Positions 5,588 to 12,770 of a stretch of DNA of 22,078 nt are shown one piece after another. A model generated the notes under the pieces. The model saw nothing but the letters and a program-made list of their open reading frames with translations, was not told the origin of the DNA and ran no database searches. A program made the translations under genes and the position numbers. Source of the stretch: a virus. Where the stretch lies: IMG/VR virus record IMGVR_UViG_3300046812_000446, positions 1 through 22,078 of that record; one strand, given 5' to 3'. Position 1 is the first letter of the stretch. The number at the start of each line of letters is the position of its first letter.

Positions 5588-5920
5588 ATGGCAGTTTATG
5601 CTGTGGACTCTACAAAGGCTGGCACGTCGCTTGTGGCAGCTACTGGAACAATAAGCGGGATCACGGCGGCGGCTGCACCAGTGATCACAGACAAGGATAC
5701 GCAGATTTGTTTAACGGATGGACCTGGAGGTCCTATCTTATACGCTGCGACTCTATTGGGTCTGGTGTTTCTGTTTGAACCAAGACCGGGGGTTGCTCTT
5801 ACTCCCGGTACAACTGCTCCAGTTTTTCCAAGATCACTTGGTATATCAAAATCATATAAGAATGGTGTCTATGTTCAAAGTTGCCCGACAGGAATTTCAC
5901 TCTCAGTAACAGCAGCATAG
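5588..5920 (+). CDS. Small beta-rich structural protein, 110 aa
   Basis: The protein is Ala, Gly and Thr rich with alternating hydrophobic residues (MAVYAVDSTKAGTSLVAATG, GGPILYAATLLGLVFLFEPR), no signal peptide and a beta ending (GVYVQSCPTGISLSVTAA). This is the composition of head-decoration or tail-appendage proteins. GAGG precedes ATG 5588 by 7 bases. Its position after the terminase and before the fibre-like gene suggests a virion component, but I cannot assign a family. An open -1 frame continues past its stop to 6009. Confidence 0.75.
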   Translation: MAVYAVDSTKAGTSLVAATGTISGITAAAAPVITDKDTQICLTDGPGGPILYAATLLGLVFLFEPRPGVALTPGTTAPVFPRSLGISKSYKNGVYVQSCPTGISLSVTAA

Positions 5921-6009
5921 AAAGAACTACTGTTCCTTATAATGTAGCGAATGGGATTATAGTAGAGCCTCCTCTTACAACGAGTGAAGATGCACAGCCG
6001 GCGAAATAA
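5863..6009 (+). other. Open -1 frame after the 110-aa gene; possible frameshifted extension
   Basis: In the -1 frame relative to the 5588 gene, a stop-free stretch runs to TAA 6007-6009. It reads LPDRNFTLSN, then SSIERTTVPYN, then VANGIIVEPPL, TTSEDAQPAK. Its codons look genuine, and its TAA overlaps the AAGGAG ribosome site of the next gene, as real genes here do. There is no ATG or GTG start in this frame. Either the upstream gene is extended by frameshifting, a single-base indel disrupted it, or it is chance. Confidence 0.35.
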
Positions 6010-6021
6010 GGAGTCTTACTA

Positions 6022-6405
6022 ATGGCCTTTCAATATGGGACGACGTTACGGAACAATCAAGTTTCGCAGCTTCAATCCACAATCGGTGCCAGTGGCGTTT
6101 TAAAGATATTCAGTGGAGCAGAACCTGCGAACTGCGCTGCTGCTGATCCTTCGGGATTGCTGTGTACTATTACACTCCCGGCAACTTTTCTGACTAGTTC
6201 TGGTGGTGTTACCACGATTGCTGGATCATGGACCGCGAATGCAAGTGCTACTGGAACTGGAGCATGTTTCCGTATGTATGATGGTTCTGCGGTGTGTCAT
6301 ATTCAAGGAAATGTCACGACTGATTTGGTGCTGAATAACACCAGTATTGTGTCTAGTCAAACAGTGACGGTTACTTCGTTTACTGTCACTGCTGGGAATG
6401 CTTAA
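6022..6405 (+). CDS. Phage structural protein of a recurrent beta-sandwich-like family, 127 aa
   Basis: The text pattern LRNNQVSQLQSTIGASGVLK, then IFSGAEPANCAAADPSGLL, later ACFRMYDGSAVCHIQG and finally SSQTVTVTSFTVTAGNA, is one I know from many phages (LRNxxLxxxxxxIGxxxxLxIYxGxxPANCAAAD ... FRxYD ... CHIQG). These are virion-associated proteins of uncertain position. It is short, beta-rich and uncharged. AAGGAG lies 8 bases before ATG 6022. It probably works with the neighbouring fibre-like protein. Function beyond 'structural' is not known to me. Confidence 0.8.
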   Translation: MAFQYGTTLRNNQVSQLQSTIGASGVLKIFSGAEPANCAAADPSGLLCTITLPATFLTSSGGVTTIAGSWTANASATGTGACFRMYDGSAVCHIQGNVTTDLVLNNTSIVSSQTVTVTSFTVTAGNA

Positions 6406-6435
6406 TATTTTACAGAGTTGATTCTTGGTTGGTAG

Positions 6436-8730
6436 ATGGTTGCTGTAGGAAATATAGGAGCAATAGCTAATACTTCGGGTGCGACACTGTCCCTGACTGG
6501 TGTCGATGTTGCATCTGGGTCAACCATCGTTGTAATAGTACAGGAGCAAAACACTTCCGGACTAAACGGTACCATTTCTGATGGTGTCAATACGTGGACC
6601 TTGCAGCTATCAGCAGCTCTAAATGGAGGTTTTGCCAACGGCAACGGCATGATGTTCACCGCTGAGAATGCGTCGCTCAGTGGCGGAACAATTACCTATA
6701 CCAAGAAAACGAGTGGTGTTGCTGCTGGTATGACGGCCATCTATGTGACCGGCGTTCCACAACAATCTGTTGTTGCTGGTAGCGGTAAAACTCGTGTTGG
6801 GTCTGGCCGTGGACCAGGAATAGATACAGGGATTGCTCAACACGATCTTGCTGTTGGTGGAGTCTGTATTCAAGGTGGAGGTGTTACCTTCACACAAGCG
6901 AGTGATGGTCCTTGGATTTCTCCACCAAATGCGGATAGTGCAAATAGAACCTTTGGCGGAACACAACGCGCTTACAAAAACAATCCTTTATACGATCCAT
7001 CGTGGAACATTGCAAAAAACTACGCGGCGTTTGTTCTTGCAATCAAATCTTCAGTCTCCTGCACACTGGATCTTACACAAGAAGCGCAGACACTTTCTTC
7101 GGTCGTCACTGTTGATATTGTCGGCACGCTCGGCCGTACACAAAGCAACAATACGATTTCGGCAATAGTTAAGGTCAGTGTAGAAGGAACACTTGCTTGT
7201 ACTCAAAGCAATAATACGATTTCTGGTATAATCTCTGCCATTAGTGCCGGTATACTCGGTATCACGCAAACGGCTGAAACATTAGTTTCAAATGGAATAG
7301 TTTCTGTTCGTAGTACATTAGGAATCACACAATCTGTTAACACATTATCTGCTACTGGATCGTCATCCATTTTGGGGGCACTAAGTACTTCTCAAGCTGC
7401 TAACATTCTTTTATCAGTTGGTAGGGTTACTGTAGAAGGTATTCTTAATCTAACCCAAGCTAATCACACTATTTCGGCTCAGGGCAAAGTTGATGTAAGA
7501 GGTTTATTAAGTACTACTGAAGCTGATGACACGATATTGGCATCTGGAAATGTCCCCTTTCCTGGTCTTGCTGGTTCTCTTAGTATCACGCAAGTTGCAC
7601 AGACTTTATCAGCCACAGGTAAGATTCCTTATGTAGGTATTCTTAATCTTACACAAGATAATGAAACTTTTTCTGCTGATGGAAATGTTATAGTCAGTGG
7701 TACTTTTAATCTAACGCAAGCAAATGAAACCTTTTCAGCCGGTGGAAGAATTATAGTTGGTGGTGATTTACTTCTTACACAAGCAAATGGAACTTTAGTC
7801 GCTGCGGGGAAAATCTTAGTCAGTGGTGTAGTCAGCGTTATACAAGAAAATGAAACTTTATCGTCTACTGGTTTTGTTGCTATTCGTGCTACGCTTAGCA
7901 TCATACAAGTTGCAGAAATATTATCAGCAGACGCTACTCTCACTGCTAGTGGCACTCTAAATTCTTCTCAGACTGCACAGACTCTTTCGGCAACCGGTGC
8001 AGTTCTTTTTGGTATTGTTGGTAATCTTTCTGTTCTTGAGGATTTAGATACAGTAGATATTTCTGGGCTAATTACTGGATATATTGGTGCATTGAATGTT
8101 GTTCAAGAAGATCACACATTAGATTCTGCAGGTTTGGTGGTTGTTCGTGGTACACTTAATACGATACAAGCTGCTGAAATCTTATCTGCAACTTCTGTTG
8201 TTAATGTTTCTGGTAATCTTGTTGTAATTCAGACAACCCAATCATTTTCAGCTATTACTAGAGTTACGGTTTCTGGTGTATTGAATGTTACGCAAGCGGC
8301 AAATACTCTAGCTTCAACTGCAACTGGTCCAGCTTTTGCTGCTCTTACTGTTGCGCAAGCTGATCAAATAGTTTCTGCTTTTGCTGCGGCTCTTGATGGA
8401 CCAGAATGTAGGCTTCATAAGGTACAAGAAGATCAATCGATTTCTGCTTACATTCCGGTTGTAGTAAGCATCGGATTAGGAAAAAATACAACAGACTGTA
8501 TAGATTTAGCACAAAAGATGTTGGAAGGACAACTTGAACTCTCTGGTGAAGAATCTCTGCCAGATCCGCCTCCAGAATGGATTACTAATTTTTCAAGAGT
8601 AGTGAAGTCACAACCCTTGTTGATTAGACCAAGAAAATTGATGGGAACGCAGTTATTAGTGAACACATATCATATGAAACCAATCGGGAAACCTAAACCT
8701 CCCAAACTATACTTGACAAAGGTAGCCTAA
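6436..8730 (+). CDS. Repeat-containing fibre-like protein, 764 aa
   Basis: Residues 1-200 form a Gly/Ser/Thr-rich beta domain (ATLSLTGVDVASGSTIVVIV, later NGMMFTAEN and GMTAIYVTG) like capsid or tail appendage domains. Residues about 205-665 are some 22 tandem copies of a 21-residue unit, consensus G-x-L-x-x-T-Q-x-x-x-T-L-S-A-x-G-x-V-x-V-x, which should fold as a repetitive beta rod. Residues 690-764 hold a linker and a C-terminal module with SQPLL and TYHMKPIGKPKPPKLYL, also found in the gene at 9303. A TAG sits immediately before ATG 6436, fixing the earliest start, and the ribosome site is weak. It is probably a head or tail fibre; location on the virion is inferred. Confidence 0.8.
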   Translation: MVAVGNIGAIANTSGATLSLTGVDVASGSTIVVIVQEQNTSGLNGTISDGVNTWTLQLSAALNGGFANGNGMMFTAENASLSGGTITYTKKTSGVAAGMTAIYVTGVPQQSVVAGSGKTRVGSGRGPGIDTGIAQHDLAVGGVCIQGGGVTFTQASDGPWISPPNADSANRTFGGTQRAYKNNPLYDPSWNIAKNYAAFVLAIKSSVSCTLDLTQEAQTLSSVVTVDIVGTLGRTQSNNTISAIVKVSVEGTLACTQSNNTISGIISAISAGILGITQTAETLVSNGIVSVRSTLGITQSVNTLSATGSSSILGALSTSQAANILLSVGRVTVEGILNLTQANHTISAQGKVDVRGLLSTTEADDTILASGNVPFPGLAGSLSITQVAQTLSATGKIPYVGILNLTQDNETFSADGNVIVSGTFNLTQANETFSAGGRIIVGGDLLLTQANGTLVAAGKILVSGVVSVIQENETLSSTGFVAIRATLSIIQVAEILSADATLTASGTLNSSQTAQTLSATGAVLFGIVGNLSVLEDLDTVDISGLITGYIGALNVVQEDHTLDSAGLVVVRGTLNTIQAAEILSATSVVNVSGNLVVIQTTQSFSAITRVTVSGVLNVTQAANTLASTATGPAFAALTVAQADQIVSAFAAALDGPECRLHKVQEDQSISAYIPVVVSIGLGKNTTDCIDLAQKMLEGQLELSGEESLPDPPPEWITNFSRVVKSQPLLIRPRKLMGTQLLVNTYHMKPIGKPKPPKLYLTKVA
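7056..8430 (+). repeat. About 22 degenerate 63-bp repeats coding the 21-aa fibre unit
   Basis: Units such as GTFNLTQANETFSAGGRIIV and GILNLTQDNETFSADGNVIV follow one another in register at 21-residue spacing. Two copies carry short insertions (after NVPFPG, near residue 372, and near LFGIVG). At DNA level the copies are diverged, so they are old duplications kept by selection on the protein, not a recently expanded array. Confidence 0.85.
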
Positions 8731-8748
8731 TCTCATAGGAGAATTATC

Positions 8749-9300
8749 ATGGTTACAGTTACAGATGCAGATGTGGGGCAAGAAGCTGCAACTGAAGGAG
8801 TGCTGGAAGGTATTGTTATGCTGACAGCACCAACTCAATACGACAATGATTATTTTTGTCTGATGGATGGTGATGTAATTCTTTTCAATATTCATGTGGC
8901 TACAAGTGCTATCGGTCCTGGGAGTGTTCTTCTAGCTGATGGGACTATTAGCTATCAAAAGTTGACATTAAAAAGTATTCCTAAGGGAAGTAGTTTTGAA
9001 CTTACAATGGCTCTTCCTCCTGTTCTTTCTGTTCTTGTTCCTGATACTGCTGTTTCTGGTGATCCAGACTTTACGCTATCTTGTACTGGAACTGGATTCA
9101 CTAAAGGGACAGTTATCAAGTTTGGTAGTAATGATGAACCTACGACTTTTGTTTCGGATACAGAAGTAACTACAGGCGTGAAGCCATCTCTCTTTGCTCC
9201 GGCTGTAGTCCCGGTATCTGTACACACTGGAACATTAACTTCAGATCCATTGGATTTTACTTTTACGGAACCAGTTGTTGAAGATACTTATAAGGGTTGA
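8749..9300 (+). CDS. Protein with Ig-like (IPT/TIG-type) domain, 183 aa
   Basis: The N-terminal half contains strands and DNDYFCLMDGDVILFNI, a possible virion-docking domain. The C-terminal half, about residues 88-175, reads as an Ig-like beta sandwich: PPVLSVLVPDTAVSGDPDF, TLSCTGTGFTKGTVIKFG, then TFVSDTEVTTGVKP and VPVSVHTGTLTSDPLDFTF. This is the typical IPT/TIG order (pro-x-x-x-x-G, GxxF, xGxxV). Such domains decorate capsids and tails and often bind host surface glycans. TAGGAG lies 9 bases before ATG 8749. The domain name is from pattern; receptor binding is inference. Confidence 0.75.
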   Translation: MVTVTDADVGQEAATEGVLEGIVMLTAPTQYDNDYFCLMDGDVILFNIHVATSAIGPGSVLLADGTISYQKLTLKSIPKGSSFELTMALPPVLSVLVPDTAVSGDPDFTLSCTGTGFTKGTVIKFGSNDEPTTFVSDTEVTTGVKPSLFAPAVVPVSVHTGTLTSDPLDFTFTEPVVEDTYKG

Positions 9301-9302
9301 TA

Positions 9303-9596
9303 ATGGACTGTGTATTGATGACACAACAGATGCAAAGTGGGAGGAACAGTTTGCGTGTTACTTCTACTTGTATATCCCCATTCTGGATGTCTGATCTTGC
9401 AAGATATGTACGTTCACAACCATTGTTGATGAAGTCCGGTGGAACATCAGAGTTTCTAGCTCATACGTATCATTCAAAACCAATTGGACAGCCAATATCT
9501 CCTGTTCTATCTGTTAGACAAACGTATCACTCGAAACCAATGGGAAGACCAGGATTCCCAATCTTGGCTACAAGAGGTTCTCTTATTCCGGTTTAA
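9303..9596 (+). CDS. Small protein sharing the fibre C-terminal motif, 97 aa
   Basis: AAGGG lies 6 bases before ATG 9303; a TTG at 9297 would also be in frame but is less well placed. Residues about 37-90 contain VRSQPLLMKSGG, then LAHTYHSKPIGQPISPVL and VRQTYHSKPMGRPGFPIL: two adjacent copies of TYHSKP(I/M)GxPxxPxL. The same SQPLL + TYHMKPIGKPKPP arrangement closes the 764-residue fibre-like protein. The shared module suggests that both dock to the same partner, or that this gene is a duplicated fibre tail. No known family; function unknown. Confidence 0.7.
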   Translation: MDCVLMTQQMQSGRNSLRVTSTCISPFWMSDLARYVRSQPLLMKSGGTSEFLAHTYHSKPIGQPISPVLSVRQTYHSKPMGRPGFPILATRGSLIPV

Positions 9597-9599
9597 TGC

Positions 9600-11123
9600 A
9601 TGACGACTATTTCCAACGGCGTGATTACTACAACTCCCGGTAATGCTCTGCAAGAGCTGCTGGTAGCTCCTGATATTGTGCCTGGAGATGTTGTTAGTTA
9701 TCAAACATGTAAAGAAATCTATCTCTATCACCCACTTGGGGCACGAATTGCTGAAGGACCAGTTTCACTAGCTCTTTCACAGAAACGAGAAATTAAAGTT
9801 CCGAGTAGTCCTAATGAAAAATGTGCTGATGCTTTCAGGGAGGAATGGAAAAGTATGGGTTGTGATTTTCTAGTTCACAACCTTATTACCGTGAGTAGGA
9901 TTTATGGGATTTCATCTATTGCGATGTTGATAGATGGAGTTAAGAGTAACGATAAAATTGATTTTTGGGACCTTCCTGATCTCAATATTGCTTTTAATGT
10001 TCTTGATCCTCTTAACACATCTGGGAGCTTGGTACTTAATCAGAATCCCAACGCCATGGATTTTATGAAGTATTCGCAGATAGCAGTTAGCGGAACTTCT
10101 TATCATCCTTCTCGTTCGGTTACAGTGACAAATGAAAAGCCGATTTATTTGGGGTATACAACTTCTGCTTTTGGTTTTGTGGGTCGTAGCGTTTATCAAC
10201 GTTCTTTTTACCCTCTTAAATCGTACATCAAAAGCCTTATTGCGGACGACTTGGTTGAAACTAAAGTCGGTGTTTTAGTTGCCAAGATCAAACAGCCTGG
10301 AAATTTCGTCGATAATATCATGGCTTTTGCTGCTGGTTTCAAGCGATCTCTTGTAAAAGAGGCTGAAACCGGGAATGTACTCAATATTACGCCTGATGAG
10401 GACATTGAATCCCTTAATATGCAGAACTTAGAGGGTCCTCATGTTCTTGCGCGTAGAAATATTCTCGAAAACATTGCAAATGCGGTCGATATGCCAGTCA
10501 AACTCCTCACTCAAGAGTCTTTCGCAGAAGGTTTTGGAGAAGGATCTGAAGATGCGAAAGCCGTGGCGCGCTACATGGACCGTCTTCGGGAGACGATGGA
10601 CCCTGTATATCGATTCTTAGATCGAATTGTAATGCATCGGGCATGGAGTCCATCATTTTTTGAGTCTATGAGAGTGCAGTTTCCTGAGTATTACGGGAAA
10701 ATACCATATAAGGAAGCCTTTTATCAATGGTTGAATAGTTTTCAAGCTATATGGCCTTCGTATTTGCGCGAACCTGACTCTGATCAGGTCAAGGTTGACG
10801 ACACAAAAATGAAGGCAGCTATCTCGATTTACCAAATTCTTCAGTTTGATTTTGATCCAGAGAACAAAGCACGACTGATTGCATGGATTGCTGATGCTGT
10901 CACAAACAATAAGCTCCTATATTCGAGTCCATTAAACCTTGATTATGAGAAATTACTTAAACAATTGAAGCAAGATCATAAATTTAAGGTAGACCAACAA
11001 AAAGCGGGTTTGGAGCCTGAAGAAAACGTACCTGATTTCCCCAAAGTTAAGATGGCACGCGCTGATTCTGGTGAAACAGGCGTAATTCAGCTTCTTGAGC
11101 ATTTGAAAAATGCCGCTAAATAG
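9600..11123 (+). CDS. Portal protein, DUF1073 family, 507 aa
   Basis: The sequence matches the DUF1073 portal family: an N-terminal region with CKEIYLYHPLGARI, a middle section with DLVETKVGVLVAKI and a conserved SFAEGFGEGSEDAKA near residue 310, then a helical C-terminal part. Portals form the dodecameric ring through which the terminase threads DNA and to which the neck attaches. The length is typical. InterPro groups this family with the N-terminus of Acb1-containing proteins, but I see no C-terminal 2H (two HxT) phosphoesterase here, so this is a plain portal. The start ATG 9600 has no strong Shine-Dalgarno. The next gene overlaps the end by 14 bases. Confidence 0.9.
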   Translation: MTTISNGVITTTPGNALQELLVAPDIVPGDVVSYQTCKEIYLYHPLGARIAEGPVSLALSQKREIKVPSSPNEKCADAFREEWKSMGCDFLVHNLITVSRIYGISSIAMLIDGVKSNDKIDFWDLPDLNIAFNVLDPLNTSGSLVLNQNPNAMDFMKYSQIAVSGTSYHPSRSVTVTNEKPIYLGYTTSAFGFVGRSVYQRSFYPLKSYIKSLIADDLVETKVGVLVAKIKQPGNFVDNIMAFAAGFKRSLVKEAETGNVLNITPDEDIESLNMQNLEGPHVLARRNILENIANAVDMPVKLLTQESFAEGFGEGSEDAKAVARYMDRLRETMDPVYRFLDRIVMHRAWSPSFFESMRVQFPEYYGKIPYKEAFYQWLNSFQAIWPSYLREPDSDQVKVDDTKMKAAISIYQILQFDFDPENKARLIAWIADAVTNNKLLYSSPLNLDYEKLLKQLKQDHKFKVDQQKAGLEPEENVPDFPKVKMARADSGETGVIQLLEHLKNAAK

Positions 11124-11301
11124 TGAAATTGCAAGTTCTTTAACGTATTTGCGGAAGAAATACAGAGTTTCGGAGCGCGATTTGGTTGCTTTAGCGAAAA
11201 AATTGCAAGTTGAACCAGAAAATGAAGAAACTTGGGAAGAAATCACTCGGAATTACCTAAAACAGCGAAGAATTAGACAATTAAGTAGAGCAACAAGATA
11301 A
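11110..11301 (+). CDS. Small basic helical protein, 63 aa
   Basis: The protein is highly charged and alpha-helical (IASSLTYLRKKYRVSERDLV, then EENEETWEEI and LKQRRIRQLSRATR). It overlaps the portal end by 14 bases, and its TAA overlaps the ATG of the next gene (TAATG), so it is translationally coupled to both. The basic C-terminus could contact DNA or the scaffold. No family recognised. Confidence 0.65.
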   Translation: MPLNSEIASSLTYLRKKYRVSERDLVALAKKLQVEPENEETWEEITRNYLKQRRIRQLSRATR

Positions 11302-11603
11302 TGCCTCTCACTTCAAAAGGCAAAGAAATCAGGTCTGCTCTTGTTAAAGAGTATGGTCATGATAAAGGCCGACAGGTTTTCTACGCTATGAAGAATGAAG
11401 GTAAGATTACTGGTGTTGATGATGCTCACATCGCTCCGCATCTTAAGGGTATTATCACGAAATTACGTGATGGTGCGATTGCATTGACAGCTAGGATGGA
11501 TGCTTTCCAACAGCAACAACATCAGCGTAAACCTAAAGACGTAAAGCCGCGTACCAAGGATGGAATGCAACCGTCTAATCCACATCCTAAGGAAGTTGGA
11601 TGA
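11301..11603 (+). CDS. Conserved phage head-region small protein, 100 aa
   Basis: Residues 1-41 (MPLTSKGKEIRSALVKEYG, then KGRQVFYAMKNEGKITGVD) form a short domain common in tailed phages, found alone or fused to other head proteins. A helix and a Gln-rich linker (DAFQQQQHQRKPKD) follow. Its function is not established. It sits between portal and protease genes, coupled by TAATG upstream and ATGA downstream, so it is probably made in a fixed ratio with them. Confidence 0.75.
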   Translation: MPLTSKGKEIRSALVKEYGHDKGRQVFYAMKNEGKITGVDDAHIAPHLKGIITKLRDGAIALTARMDAFQQQQHQRKPKDVKPRTKDGMQPSNPHPKEVG

Positions 11604-12721
11604 CTACTGTCGCGGCAGGAATTCTTTTTAAATCTCCGAATGGGCGTATATTGCTCTGCCGTCGTACTGATGGGCTGGGGTGGTGTACCCCTGGAGGAGT
11701 GCAGAAAGATGGAGAAACCATCGAATCTTGTGCTGTTCGAGAATGTCTCGAAGAAACAGCCTATAACCCCGGACATGCTGGAAAATTACTTACTCGCCGT
11801 ATCAGAGATGATGTTGATTTCACAACTTTCTTATATAACTGCGACGATGAATTTACTCCAAGGCTTAACCACGAACACGATGCTCATGTCTGGATTAATC
11901 CGGACTACGCGACTACATTAAGTCTTCATCCTGGTGTAATTATTGCTTTGCGTAAGATGAAAGGAATGAATGAACTGGAGCTGGCTGAAGCAATAAAGGA
12001 TGGAGAACTTGTATCACCACAATATATTGAAAATATCTGCTTGGTCGATATGCGGATCAGTGGTACTGGATTTAGTTTCCGACCTAAACTCAATGAGTGG
12101 GTCTATCGGCGTGATACCATTTATCTCTCTCCTGAGTTTCTGCGTCGTTGTAGTGGTATACCTATTATACTTGATCATCCGAGCTCGCAAATTCTAAATT
12201 CCGATGAATTTTCTAAGCGTGTTGTAGGAACGATGTTCATTGCGTATATTAAAGGAGATGAAGTTTGGGGAATAGCAAAGATCTATGACAAAGGCGCAAT
12301 GGTTGCTATTGTCAACAATCAGTTATCTACTTCTCCTAGCGTTGTTTTCAGAGACCCTAAAGTCAATTATAATTTGGAAATGGAAGATGGAGCTAACCTT
12401 CTGGTTGAAGGTAATCCAAGCTTTGTCGATCATTTAGCTATTTGTGAAAAAGGTGTATGGGATAAAGGTGGTGATGCCAGCGGTATTCGTATTGATAATG
12501 ATTCTGAAGCTTCTGGTCAATTGACTGAACAAACTGTCACCGCAAAGAAAGATATGAGTGAGTTACCGGCTCCATCACTACCTCCTCAAGGAGTTAGTGA
12601 TGTTCCAGCAGGACCGATGCAAGGTATTCCACCCGGTTTAGCTGGACTTGCTGATGGGTTGAATAGGTTTACAGATCGACTTGCTAGTTTCATGGCAAGG
12701 AAGGATTTAATGGTTCGCTGA
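11600..12721 (+). CDS. Nudix hydrolase domain fused to DUF2213 (putative capsid maturation protease), 373 aa
   Basis: Residues 1-120 hold a Nudix box: G33-x5-E39, R47-E48, E51-E52, with A54 where Gly is usual and C49 at the hydrophobic position; GILLCRR and WCTPGG precede it as in active Nudix folds. Residues about 145-290 match DUF2213, a family placed with phage head proteases: GIPIILDHP (candidate His), LSTSPSVVF (candidate Ser) and VDHLAICEKGVWDK. A Pro-rich linker ends the protein. AAGGA precedes ATG 11600, which overlaps the previous stop. The protease role is inferred from family and location. The Nudix substrate is unknown; it may have become a structural tag. Confidence 0.85.
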   Translation: MTTVAAGILFKSPNGRILLCRRTDGLGWCTPGGVQKDGETIESCAVRECLEETAYNPGHAGKLLTRRIRDDVDFTTFLYNCDDEFTPRLNHEHDAHVWINPDYATTLSLHPGVIIALRKMKGMNELELAEAIKDGELVSPQYIENICLVDMRISGTGFSFRPKLNEWVYRRDTIYLSPEFLRRCSGIPIILDHPSSQILNSDEFSKRVVGTMFIAYIKGDEVWGIAKIYDKGAMVAIVNNQLSTSPSVVFRDPKVNYNLEMEDGANLLVEGNPSFVDHLAICEKGVWDKGGDASGIRIDNDSEASGQLTEQTVTAKKDMSELPAPSLPPQGVSDVPAGPMQGIPPGLAGLADGLNRFTDRLASFMARKDLMVR

Positions 12722-12722
12722 G

Positions 12723-12740
12723 TCGCGCGGCGTCTCGCGA
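12723..12740 (+). promoter_or_regulatory. GC-rich hairpin between protease and scaffold genes
   Basis: TCGCG (12723-12727) and CGCGA (12736-12740) can pair around an 8-base loop, directly after the DUF2213 stop. No U-tract follows, so it is not a strong terminator. It might slow ribosomes or protect the 3' end of an upstream transcript. The start of the scaffold-like gene is 31 bases further on. Confidence 0.25.
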
Positions 12741-12770
12741 TAAACGAAGCCTGCAACATAGGAGATTAAC

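Noticed and set aside
7207-7215. TGGTATAAT promoter-like sequence inside the fibre gene
   Set aside because: It lies within coding repeats, has no downstream gene start within 1.5 kb and lacks the TGTGG context of the two likely promoters.
7056-8430. CRISPR-like array because of regular repetition
   Set aside because: The 63-bp units are degenerate, in one reading frame and continuous without spacers; they are protein repeats.
9600-11123. An Acb1 anti-CBASS phosphoesterase domain fused to the portal
   Set aside because: The C-terminal part is helical and lacks the paired HxT motifs, so only the portal domain is supported.
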